Source: Heterohyrax brucei
Lineage: Eukaryota; Chordata; Mammalia; Hyracoidea; Procaviidae
Direction: 5' to 3'
Assembly: GCA_028571685.1 (NCBI GenBank)
Contig: CM053154.1
Coordinates: 18,260,001-18,324,000 of the forward strand
Length of the DNA stretch: 64,000 bases
Within the stretch, counting starts at the first letter, position 1; the number at the start of each line of letters is the position of its first letter. Under the pieces are notes generated by a model. It was given only the letters and a program-made list of their open reading frames with translations. It was not told where the DNA came from and ran no database searches. Below are positions 44,613 through 55,438 of the stretch, piece after piece. Made by a program: the position numbers and the translations under genes.

Positions 44613-45934
44613 TATATATATATTTATATTGTATATACATACAAGTAGTCATTGCTTTGTATAATTCCGATACATACAATTTCAGCTACCATGGTTTAGT
44701 TAAAAAACACAAGTCCTCCAACCACATGGTTCCAGCACCAGGTACCATGTTATATTAGCTGTAAATCATTATTAATACAGCACAAACATCACTGTTTGCA
44801 CTTCAGTCCACAAACACTCTAACAGGTACACCTCATGATCAGTAAGCAATAAAGTCACTCTTTTCAAAGCCTATCAGTGATTGGTCACTACACATTATTC
44901 AGTGCAAAGCACACAGTTGTGCTGCCTCCTTGCTTCAACGTGACAGTGTACAAAAATGGACACGCCAGAAGGAACGGGTGAAGAAAGATGACAAGTGCAG
45001 CAAAGAAACAAAGAGTGCTGACATGGAAAGCAGAATTTCAGTACGATTCACGAGTCACAGAGCAAACAGGTGGCCATGGAAATGTTGACACTGTCCCTGT
45101 GACCTCAGATGTGCAACCAAACTCAGTCAAGAGGAACTCATCATCACAAGAGGAAAGTGTCGTGACAAGAAAAATGACAATGTCCCATAGGAAGTGACGT
45201 CCACAAAAAGGTTCACATTCATGAAGCCATCACTGACGTTTCATAAATTAAAAGTGCCAAGGGTTAAATGCTGGCCAAATTTGAGAGGATGTCAATCTGT
45301 CCAGAGAAAAAGTGCTTGGTCTCTACCGTCGATTACATGGCCAAAAGAAGTTGCTGTTCCCACTTCTGATTTTACAAAGAAAACTGTTTGCAGTGTTTGT
45401 CAAGTTTTAAATGACCATGTTTTAAATATTAGTCTATTTTTCTTTTCTCCATACATTTATAATCAACAAAGCTTTTAATATTTTAACAAACATTTTCAGA
45501 GGTTGCAGAATAATCCTATCTTTAAGATTACTCTGCAGCTTCAGCTTGCGTGGTCACTGCTGTGCACCTCTTGTACTGTGCACTGAGGACTGTCCACGTA
45601 TATATACATGTCGATATATATATTTACATACAAGTTTTTAATAATAAAAAACATTATACTATCTCATAGCAACTACCTTTGTATACTTATCCACTATCAT
45701 CTTCATCTTACACATTAATCCTATGACAATATTCTGTTCTATCTCTAGTCTGTCAGTTCAATATTTCATTTTCTTGTTATACAGATTAAAATGCTTATGT
45801 AGTTATAACCAGTTTTCCCCATGATTGCTGTTGGGTTTTAGGACATCCTCAGGAATGCCATCCACCCTCAACATTGTATCCTCCTTTTTCCTCTTTTTTT
45901 GTTGGTATTTTTGTGTTTCTATTAATTCCTTTGA
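44613..45934. other. No supported gene; possible DNA-transposon relic
   Basis: The ends share TA-rich text with 'acatacaagt' (44638-44647 and 45626-45635). Two frames inside (44988-45197 and 45194-45478) include RVLTWKAEFQYDSRV and PKEVAVPTSDFTKKTVC, which I cannot assign; a pogo/Tigger-type relic is a guess only. Confidence 0.3.
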
Positions 45935-46045
45935 AATTTTATGCATGGTGTCAGGTAGAGATCTAATTTCCTTTTCTTTGTTTTTCAAATGTTCCCAGTG
46001 CTATTTACTGAATAAATCACCTTTCCCAATATACTGAAGGAAAAT
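45935..46045 (-). repeat. L1 ORF2 fragment, antisense
   Basis: 'tttatgcatggtgtcaggta' and 'agatctaatttccttttctt' up to 'aataaatcacctttccca' follow the antisense text of a mid-ORF2 L1 segment. Confidence 0.6.
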
Positions 46046-46052
46046 CTCTCAT

Positions 46053-46090
46053 TTTTTTTTTTTTTTTGGTGAGGATTGCATGCTTTATTT
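46053..46090 (-). terminator. AATAAA followed by an A tract on the minus strand
   Basis: On the minus strand AATAAA (about 46084-46089) is followed after about 14 bases by a run of about 18 A (46053-46070 on the + strand as T). This could be the distal polyadenylation site of NHLRC2 or the tail of a retrocopy. An A run encoded in DNA right after the signal favours a retroposed end, but no target duplication was found. Confidence 0.35.
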
Positions 46091-47447
46091 TGAATTATTT
46101 AACTGCAAGGGTATTTTTTTTTTTAAATTAAGTTTCCAATAATAACTCAAGACTTACTGGTTCTAAGTAGTAAAATTATTCCATGATGTACTTAAAACAG
46201 AAGGAAGATTAAGAACAGAAACATGTTTTTAAAGAGAAAATATTTAATTTCATAAAAATAATGAACAAAGCTTTAGAAAAGAGGCATTAGATTTCAATGT
46301 ACATTAGAAACACATTCTTGCTTTCTATAATCACACATTATTATACTTTTGAATTAGTAATGAAGGCCACTGTGCTCTCATTACAAATGGTCTACTGTTA
46401 ACACATACACTTGGAAAAAAAATCACTGAAGAATACAGTCTTGAAATACTTATAGAAATAGTGTTGTATAAAAATATATTAATCTGTCTACATGACACAC
46501 TTAAAAATGCACACCAAATACAGTATTTTAGAATTAGATCATGTCTAGAAATATCAAGATATGAAACAATACACCGGATTTCCACTGCATTTTTTTCATG
46601 AGAAAAAAATGAACATAAACAAATATTTGGAATTACAGATATGAAGTCAGCAAAGCAGACTGACTCCATTTTTAGAAATAAAATCAGACTTTATTCACAC
46701 AAAAGATGGAAGTGTAAGTCTTTCAAATTTGACAGATTTATACAATGTTACAATTTCAAATAGTGATATTTAATATATATGAATTTTCAATTGCCAAGAA
46801 CCCACAGAAATACCAGCTATTAAAATTCTTTTAATCTAGTTCTTGATATATCCTGATAGAATTTAAACTGTTCAAAAAATTCACCTATGTGAAACATAAG
46901 GTATACCTCAAAGTAGAGAGAAATGAATTTTAATATAGGGTATTGTTCCTTTCCTTTGAAAATCAAATTGTTACTAGAAACTCTTAAAAGTAAAACTTAT
47001 CACAACAAAATCATTCAGCCAGATGTGTTATTTGTATCACCATAGTTTGTCATTGAAACTTCTACAGAAACTACTACTATTGTTCACAGCAGGCAGGCCA
47101 TCATATGAGGGGGCGGCCAGAACAGCTCAGAGAGCCAGCTGGATGAAGAACATCAGAGGCAGGCATCAACAACACAGTTCAACTCTGCACAAACACTCCG
47201 TAGTGTTTTGAACAGTGTAAAGAAGACAACAGTAACTATGGAGGGTCTGAGAATAATGATCACAAATTCTAAAAACAGAAAATTGTTGCACAGTAGAACT
47301 CTTACCAATTTTTCAGAAACAAACAACTGTTTTTATCCTTAACTAACATCATTTCTGTTTTACGGTTTTAACAATTAACTAATGTTTTGCTCAACATATT
47401 TCTTGTTAGCATAACATACTACATAAAAATCATAACCATGCTGCTTA

Positions 47448-47560
47448 AACTGTTGCTGTGTCCGGTCAATTCTGACTCACAGTGGCCTACAGGACAGGAC
47501 GGAATTGCCCCGCAGCTGTTCTTACGTGGCAGTCTTTAAGACAGCAGACCACTGAGCATA
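47448..47560 (-). repeat. AfroSINE, partial
   Basis: 'gtccggtcaattctgactca' to 'cagtctttaagacagcagac'. Confidence 0.7.
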
Positions 47561-48454
47561 TTTAAATCTTGTGGCTGATATTCTTCTCTACTTCTCAGCA
47601 TTCTGCGGTCTCATTCAACTTACTTTAAATGGAAATATGTAACCAAGTTTACTAAAAGCAAAAGGTAATAAATTATTTGTCCATATAATTCATAGTGTTA
47701 AGCTTTTCAACATTTAAGAATACTTGACCAACTTTGCTTAAAAAATATTACTGAAAAACACAAAGTCTGTAAGTTGCTACTTAAAGAGGAAAGACTCTGT
47801 ACCCTGCCCTCAGCAGCTGCAAAATGCCGTGTGATCTACAGCTGCTGGTGCAGGTAGGAAAAGCAGATGGAAATACTTGCAATTCCTTCCTGTCACTCCT
47901 GGGGTTTTCACCGGTACATCATGCCACTGGTATGCCATGCCAGAAGAGAAAGACGCCAAGCAATGACTGACTATAACTAGGCAAACATTCCACAGCAAGT
48001 ACCTACAGTTTTAACTTTCCAGCTCTCACCTTTGCAGATAATTAAACCAAAGCAGCATGGTAACAAAAGGAAGCGTAGCAACTGACAAGCTGACGGGGGC
48101 AGCCTCCTGCTTCCCTCTGTCCGCCTCTCTGTGCCCAGCTCTGTCACCTAGGGGCCAGCAGCAGCCAGTCCCATCTGCAGGTCCAACACTGAAAGGGCCA
48201 AGTTTGCTGGTCACGGGAAAAGGCAATCTTTGTGAGTACTAGTGAATTCTACTTTTACAGTATGATACTATCTAAGTTGTGATGGGCATTTTCTTCATGC
48301 ATTTCAAGAATGAGGTTCTATAACAAAATTAACCAGTTCCTCATCGCAGCACACTACCATTTAACAATGAAACCCTGTGCCGTGTTTTGCTTCATTCCTT
48401 TTAATAGTACCTAATGCTGAAGAACAGCTGAGACTGGTGAAAACCACCAGAATC

Positions 48455-48614
48455 ACCAAACCAAAACCAAATCTATCTCCCATGAATTCACAGCAACTCT
48501 AAAGGACAGAGCACAACCGCCCCCACACGGTAACCATGGAGCGGACAGTGAATTCGAACTGCCTGCCTTGTGGTTAGCAACTGAGCTCTTAACCAGCGCA
48601 CCACCAGGCTTCCT
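48455..48614 (-). repeat. AfroSINE
   Basis: Antisense: 'ctctaaaggacagagcacaa' to 'cttaaccagcgcaccaccag'. Confidence 0.85.
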
Positions 48615-49099
48615 TAATAGAGCAGAAGTGTAAATATCTGAGTCATTGTGGTATTGGTCTTATTTATGAAATAAGCAGAAGACTTCACGTGTCTTAACAG
48701 ATTGCCAAATACTGGGTTTCTAGAGCTCATTTTGGCTATTAGAACAATTCTCTTGAATATGAATAAGCTTTTACAAGTTTGAGGCAGCTCTGTGCTAAGA
48801 ACTCAGTTACTCTATGGCAAGGTCTTAATTACCTTTTGAAGGGCAACTGAAACAGTACTGTTGGAGCTAACATTGGAAAACTAATTAACTGTTAAATATA
48901 TCCATCAGCCAATAAAAGCTCTAGCTATGATACCTAGATTTAAGAAAGAATGGTGCACGTAAATCTTTGGGGAAACAATTATACAGACTGCTCAAAATGC
49001 TGAATGATGAGGGTCAACAAACAGTTGAAAAAATTAGTACATTAATTTTAAATTCTGAAAACAACACTGCTGTGCCTTTTTGGGTTCTATGGATTTATT

Positions 49100-49290
49100 A
49101 GTTACTATGTAGGTTTGTATAATTACTTAACCTGTGTCTTGGTTTCCTCATCTGCAGATTAAAAAAGGCAGTATCAGCCTCAGGAGGCTGTTGTGAGGAA
49201 GACATGAATTAATACATATAAAGCTCTTAGTAAAGCGCCTGGTACATACTCAGCACTCAATAAATGTTAGCTACTACCTTTATTATTTTA
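49100..49290 (+). repeat. MIR
   Basis: 'gtttcctcatctgcagatta', 'ggctgttgtgaggaagacat' and 'cactcaataaatgttagcta' are in canonical MIR order. It is among the best preserved ancient repeats here. Confidence 0.85.
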
Positions 49291-49464
49291 TTTAAATATT
49301 ACAAAGGCTTAAGAAAGCATCAAGTCAGTGAGTATTCTAAACTGTGCAGTTTTCACTCTACACGTAACAGACAGGAATTAGGAAACATGTGCTGGAACAA
49401 AGGATCCACTGCTACTCTCTCTTCAGCCCCTGGGCATGGCCTGAGAACCACCTGACCTTTACAT

Positions 49465-49620
49465 CTGTCACCGACCCGTGGAAGCTCACTCTCCTCATCT
49501 GTGAAATGGACGTAACTTACAACGTCTAGCTGTCTGACGTGTAAGGTTGTTCTGAAGCTGAAATGAGGTGATACACAGGAAAGCATATTGAAGACTGTAA
49601 AGCACTACCAGTGATCAGTG
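49465..49620 (+). repeat. MIR
   Basis: 'ctcctcatctgtgaaatgga' to 'aagactgtaaagcactacca'. Confidence 0.75.
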
Positions 49621-50004
49621 AAACTTTCTGGTAAAAACACACGCATTCTGGTGTAAGTTGCTGGACATGTGTCACAGGAATGTGGTTAGGGTATAACTGG
49701 ACCTTTTAAGGAGAAATTTATTATTCATAGTTCTAGAAGGTTTTTTTTTTAGTAAAAAACAAAAACTGTACGTATGTGTCTTTACAACTATAACACGCTG
49801 TATAAAACAGCAACACACTTCACTATAAAACTGTTTCCCTTTTCTTGAATCCTGCCTATGGAGAGTGTTAAGATAACAATTAGTTGTCAGAGAAATACTT
49901 TTCCCTTAAAAACTGAAGTTGTAAAGCATATGCCAAGCTGTGTGTCCATGGTCATAAGTAATTATCATTCTTAACTAATATACCAACTAGAAGTTTCACT
50001 AATT

Positions 50005-50140
50005 ATTAAATGCCAAATGCTTTACAAATGCTATTTCACTGAATCCTTATAGCAGCCCGATGAAGTAGGTACATCAGCCCCATTTTACAGAATTAGACTC
50101 CAGCTGCAAAGTCCACTGTCTCAACCATTACACTACATCA
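50005..50140 (-). repeat. MIR, antisense
   Basis: 'tgaatccttatagcagcccg' and 'ccccattttacagaattaga'. Confidence 0.75.
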
Positions 50141-50277
50141 CACAATAACAACATAAGAAAAAAGGCACAATTATTTTAATCTTCACCAAATGATGTATTT
50201 AAGTAGAGAGAGCAGGCAGATCAAAGGACTCCAAGCTTTGTTTTGATCTTGGGAATAAAAATGATTTTAGAAAAGTT

Positions 50278-50440
50278 GGAAACCCTGGTGGCATAGTAGT
50301 TAAGTGCTACGTCTGCTAACCAAAAGGCTAGCAGTTCGAATTCACCAGGTGCTCCTTGGAAACTCTGTGGCACAGTTCTCCTCTGTCCTATTGGGTCACT
50401 CTGAGCCAGAACTGACTTGACAACAGTGAGTCTGCTACTT
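50278..50440 (+). repeat. AfroSINE, well preserved
   Basis: 'gaaaccctggtggcatagta', 'gcagttcgaattcaccaggt', 'gagccagaactgacttgaca'. CpG sites in the B box are retained. Confidence 0.95.
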
Positions 50441-50925
50441 TAGGTTTCAGAAAAGTTACATGATAAATGCCTACCAGTCACATAGTTTTAAATCTTTAAA
50501 AAATATTTACCATTCTATTTTCTAACTTGGAAAATAATGTGTTGTTCATTGTGAGAAAAATACAGAAAAGGACAATTGAAATAAAAAATCCACAGTTCCC
50601 TTTCTGGGTTACCACTATGGCAATATTCCTTTTGCATATATTTTTATGTAATTGTGAACTATATGATTTAGCTAATTTTTAATGGCTGTTCTTAGAACAT
50701 TAAATACATAGGTAGACTGAAGATATTTTTAATTTGCAGATATAAACTAGTAGTATATTTTGTACAGGTAGAAAGGAATATTATTACAGAGATACATGTT
50801 TTCAATATCTTCCCCAAACTTCCAATTATTAAAAACAATTAAGAGTATACTTTAGTGGCATTAGCCCCAAATTATACTGATCATAAAAAAGTATGTATGA
50901 GAAAGTCTTGATCTTTGTATCTATT

Positions 50926-50951
50926 AACACACACACACACACACACACACA
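50926..50951. repeat. (AC)n microsatellite
   Basis: About 13 AC units, followed by a short second AC run near 50970. Confidence 0.95.
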
Positions 50952-51219
50952 TACCTATATAAATATACACACACACAAATATTCAGACCCACATATGTTA
51001 AAACTGTCTTGGCTGTGTTAAGATTTATACCTTTCTGCAGGTCTGCTAATACTACAACTAAATATATTCTTAGAACAGCTAAGGATGAACCGCTTTTAGT
51101 TACTGAACTTTGCCAGAGTTACATCCACGGGCAATTAGGCTGAAGTGCTCCCTGGTGAAGAGAGCAAACGCATGCTTGAGGCCAACGGCACCTTCAAGAA
51201 AAGCAAAATTCCTTGCAGG

Positions 51220-51563
51220 CCCCCGGCCCTGATGCTGCCCGTTCCCATAAATTATAACAAAGGTCCACTCTTTGGACAGGAATGGAATGGACTTGGCAAT
51301 GCAGAGTAACCATATGTTGGAAGCACTTTATGGTTCTATACATCTATCGGATATCATCTTGCTGACCTCTGGCTGGAGGAAGGGGAGTGGATGGAGAGGA
51401 GGGGAAAGGAGACTGTTGGGAGGATGAGACACGTATGGAGCAGAGAGGAATAGTGTGCAGTCACCGGACAGGGAGAGCAGTGGAAGCTGCATATAGGGGG
51501 GCATGTAAATTTGCATGTGAATGTACATTTTTACTCAGTTATGTTAAATAAAAAAAAAAAAAA
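51220..51563 (+). mobile_element. L1 3'-end retroposon with poly-A and 15-base target duplication
   Basis: Flanked by the perfect repeat AAAATTCCTTGCAGG (51205-51219 and 51564-51578) and ending in an A run of about 17 after 'gttaaataaa'. The target begins AAAA, in keeping with L1 endonuclease cleavage. The body contains 'ggaatggaatggacttggca' and a G-rich polypurine stretch like those at 17045 and 20385. It is the least diverged copy and has a 5' truncation at the target site. Confidence 0.85.
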
Positions 51564-52081
51564 AAAATTCCTTGCAGGGATCCTATCAATGCTGAGGGAG
51601 TACAAATTCTGACAACAAAATTCTCCTGTTTGTGAAATGATACTGCAAAGAGAGGAGGAAAAAATAGTGACAAAACAGTGGAATGATTTTGGGCAAAGCT
51701 TCCACGTGTTAAGTTAGTGTGCAGGGCCACCTCACTGGCACTCAGACTACGGGGCCAGACACTAAAATCTTCTTCCTTTTGAACTATCACTGCACACAAT
51801 AATTGATGCAATAGCAAAAGCAGAAGTTAAAAAATTATACAGAAATCTTCACAGAAAGCAGAAGGTAGACTAGGATAAAAGTTTTAAAAATAAATTTTCT
51901 AGTGCTTCCTCTTATGTAAGTGGCTGATGTTAGTCATAAGCTCTAGGAGCCTATTTATACTGCTTTAGGATGGCTTACTGAAAACCATACTAATCTACTA
52001 AAAATTGTATTTTTAATGTGAAAAAACAACACAGACAAGTGGCTAGGTAAGCCTAAGAATGTTCAGTTAAACTGTACTTTG

Positions 52082-52216
52082 AAAGTCACTCATGGCCACC
52101 TGATGGACAGAGTAGAACTGCCCCATTGAGTTTCCAAGGAACACCTGGTGGATTTGAACCGCGGATCATCTGGTTAGCAGCAGGAGCACTGACCACAACA
52201 CCACCACCGTTTCCTA
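52082..52216 (-). repeat. AfroSINE, 3' truncated
   Basis: 'gatggacagagtagaactgc' to 'gaccacaacaccaccaccgt'; a forward SINE tail (52217-52262) follows it. Confidence 0.8.
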
Positions 52217-53126
52217 GGAGTTGATCAACTGGATGGCAGCGGACTGGATTTTTTGGTTTTGAAATTCAAGAAAAGTATATGCTGAAGACTAACCTAAAAC
52301 TATTTAGGAAAACAAAGGGAAATCACTGAATTCTATAAAATGTTTCTGAATCTTTAAATACATGTATGTATACTTATGTGTCTATGTACTATACTGAAAA
52401 ATTTTCAGGCATTTCTAAATCGGTAAGTTATAAGTGTACACACTTCTATCAGAGAGGGAAATTAGTCACGTTCTTAAAAAAGAAGTGACTGAGACAAAGT
52501 ACTTTCATCCTGTACAACTGGAAAAATATAATCAAATTAGATTAAAAGTGATTAAGTCCTATTCTCAATAAAAGGATATATTAATATTATAGAAATTACA
52601 GAACATCTTTTTTTTTCCCGAGGAAAAGTTCATGAAGTAATGACATATAAACAAGATTCCTTTTAACTTTCTCTTAACAAATTAAAGTTGTGATCTATGC
52701 ATTTTCCAACCTCTGAGATTTATCAAGCCTTACTAAAAGGAGAGTACTATGTCTCAAAGCCGTTTTAAAATATAAAAGAAAGGTCCTTAAAAAAGCTTAC
52801 ACTTGAAATTTAGCACTGCTTTTAAAGAGGAAAAAGGCATATTAAGCCATATTGTCTATAAACATTTACTGCAAAAACAAAGATAATTTGCCTGACGGAT
52901 TTAAAATCTTGTATGCCAATTAAATCACAAACACGTAGAATCAGTTTTTGGATAAACAGGAACAGGCTTTTAAATTGCTATAGAGATAAATCAGAATAAT
53001 TCAAAAGCTTCTCAACGCATCTTCAGTACTAGTTTGGGGGGGGCAGATTTTAAAAACACTAAGCAAATGCTATCAAGTTACCTTGTTAGCCTTAACATAT
53101 TAAGAAGCAATATATTAGGATACACT

Positions 53127-53285
53127 AGACCTATTGATGGTGTAGTGGTCAAGTATGCACCAGGTAGCTGAAAGGGTGGGAGTTCAAACCCACCTGCTGC
53201 TCTGTGGGAGAAAGATGTGGCTGTCTGCTTCTCTAAAGACAACAGCCTTGGAAACCCTAGGGAACAGTTCTACTCTGTTTCCCTT
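53127..53285 (+). repeat. AfroSINE variant with 'gaaagatgtgg' middle
   Basis: 'ttgatggtgtagtggtcaag', 'gggagaaagatgtggctgtc', ending at 'cagttctactctg'. The tail is missing. Confidence 0.8.
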
Positions 53286-54320
53286 TGAAAGTTTAAAAAG
53301 TGGTTTTAAAAAAATTATAAAGAATGCACATAACTTAAATTCTAAACAGGGAAACATACCAAACCAAGTCAAAACCAAATACACATAAAAACTCCAACAA
53401 ATCTGCACTTAAGGGTTACAAGTGGAATGCCAACTTCTGAGCTAATACATATACGCAATTATCCCTGAATTCAGCTATCGCAGTGAATTTTTTATAGTTA
53501 AACAGTATCACAGACAGTACTGCATCTCTAAATTCTTTTCTCTTTGAAAGTCATACTTTTGGTGGACTCATTTTTTATCTGTGTTTATTCATAAAAAGTT
53601 AAAAGAGTGGGTTTGTATGCCCTCAAAGACTTTTATCTTTGACCTTTTCTCTATAAAGTTAGACAGCATTAGTAATGGTATATTAAAACAGGAAACAAGT
53701 TATGATAAAAACAGATAACAACTCTAACTGTACTTTCAACGGAGAAAATCACAATCAAGAACGAACATTATTTACCACTCAGGTACTCTTTAAACGTCCA
53801 TCGTGATAAAAAGTCCACCCTCCCCCAATAAACACACACCTTGGCTTAAAACAGACCTCATGACTCAAGTGGGAAGTGTCCTTAAGCAACATGGGAACTG
53901 GATCTTAGTCCTGCTTAGTCTGTGAAATTTAGGCATTCAAGTGTGCAGGTAACTATTAATAAAGACAGAAAAAATCAGTTAAAATATTTGGTATAACTAT
54001 TATCAGTATTCATTGCATATTCTTTTACACTAATATTCTCTGCTATAGTGTGGACTTCTGTCTTGTGCCAGAAAGCAGCAGAGACTACAGACTACTGGTT
54101 CACATGATCATCAGTACTTAGCTTGTCCACAGCCAAGAGGGAGGAATTGGCTTATAATAAATAAGTAGAAAAGGAGCAGGGTTTTGTTTTACTGTCTGTG
54201 GCTGGAACTGAGCAATGGGTTTCATGGTATCACAGAGGCAGGAATAAAGCTTTTCATAAGTTACGGCAATGGGGATGATGGGAGACAGGTGGCTGTGGAG
54301 GTGGGTGGCTAGCTTGCTTG

Positions 54321-54577
54321 CTAAAATACATATCTGAGCTCAACTGGAGCTACGCAACCTTGTTGTGCACCAGTTATTTGTAAAGGCTGACTGAACAGAA
54401 TCGCCTTCATCACACAGGCACTGCTGTCTGCGGTGCAGTAATAAAGAAAGATGCTGATGGATACAACAGCTTCGAGCAACAAGCAATCACTGGGAATCTG
54501 AAGTGAGATTGTTGGCTGATTCAAAATGCTCTCTATTTCTCCAGATGAGACCTGTCCTTGAAAAAGCCACTCATTGC
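54321..54577 (-). CDS. NHLRC2: NHLRC2 final coding exon with stop
   Basis: The acceptor 'ttttctag' precedes GCAATGAGTGG at 54577. The exon encodes NEWLFQGQ, then [34 protein letters not shown] and ends VELRYVF with TAG at 54321-54323. This is the C-terminal beta-stranded domain, which packs against the propeller in the known NHLRC2 structure. The first two bases complete the glycine codon begun in the preceding exon. The frame is intact with no unusual residues noticed. The 3' UTR begins at 54320. Confidence 0.95.
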
Positions 54578-55019
54578 CTAGAAAATAAAAAAAGTAAATT
54601 ATTAAGACTCTGTAAGAGAATACGCAGGGAATTAGAATACCGTTTGAAAACCAGATTCACCCAATCAACAGAGATTTAGACAGTCTCTAAGTGACAGATA
54701 CTGTGCTGTGTGCAAAGGACTTACGTATACATAAGATACGATGGCCAATGATGAGAAGTTCCCTGTCTAACAATCTTTATTCAGATTAGTAAAATTTTCC
54801 CTGTCTGAACACTGCAAAATAAATTACAAATTTCCTTCTATGGAAATCAAGTTGAGCATTGCAAATACGGTCACAGATTTTTAATCTCTGAAGTTAAAAT
54901 AAAACGTATTAAGTTTTAGAAATGAACACAGTGAAACATTTGAGAAAACAGACCATTTTTATGAACAGATGAGAAGGTCTTAAGGGATGTAAAAAGAAAA
55001 TTACAAAATAAATTCATCT

Positions 55020-55183
55020 AAATCCCAAACCAAACTCACTCCTGTGGAGTTGATTCCGACTCACAGTGACCCCACAGGACAGAGCAGAATTGCCCCACAG
55101 AGTTTCCAAGGAACAGCTGGTGGATCTGAACTGGGGATCACTGAGTTAGCAGCTAGCACTTTACCACAACTCCACTAGCGCTC
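55020..55183 (-). repeat. AfroSINE in NHLRC2 intron
   Basis: Antisense: 'tgtggagttgattccgactc' to 'ctttaccacaactccactag'. Confidence 0.9.
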
Positions 55184-55243
55184 CAATGTATGCCATTTAT
55201 TAACTCTGAAGTTAAGATGATGATGAATTACTGAATATCCAAA

Positions 55244-55266
55244 AGTAATAATAATAATAATAATAA
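55244..55266. repeat. (AAT)n microsatellite
   Basis: Seven to eight AAT/TAA units. Confidence 0.9.
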
Positions 55267-55311
55267 ACCCAGTAGCTTTAGAAACGCGTTCCATGGGCTA
55301 ATTGTAAAATG

Positions 55312-55438
55312 AGAGATCTAGCGGCTGAGTGGTTAAGAGCTTAGCTGCTAACCAAAAGGTAAGCAGTTCAAACTACCACGTGCTCCTTGGAAGCCCTGTC
55401 GGGGTGGTTCTACTGTGTCTTGACGGCAACTAACAACA
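55312..55438 (+). repeat. AfroSINE, internally deleted
   Basis: 'cggctgagtggttaagagct' to 'cttgacggcaactaacaaca'; about 30 bases before the tail are missing. Confidence 0.8.

Larger units (their letters stand above)
46073..54320 (-). other. Candidate NHLRC2 3' UTR and downstream flank
   Basis: Directly 3' of the stop codon. This 8.2 kb is clearly poorer in SINEs and LINEs than the 45 kb to its left. Minus-strand AATAAA signals occur, for example at about 53583, 49715, 46690 and 46085, and I cannot tell which is used. Repeats inside are listed separately. No coding frame is conserved. Confidence 0.4.

Noticed and set aside
47023-47211. Retrocopied gene ending at the 46053 A run
   Set aside because: No recognisable parent protein and no target duplication matching the bases next to the A run were found; kept only as an alternative for the 3' end signal.
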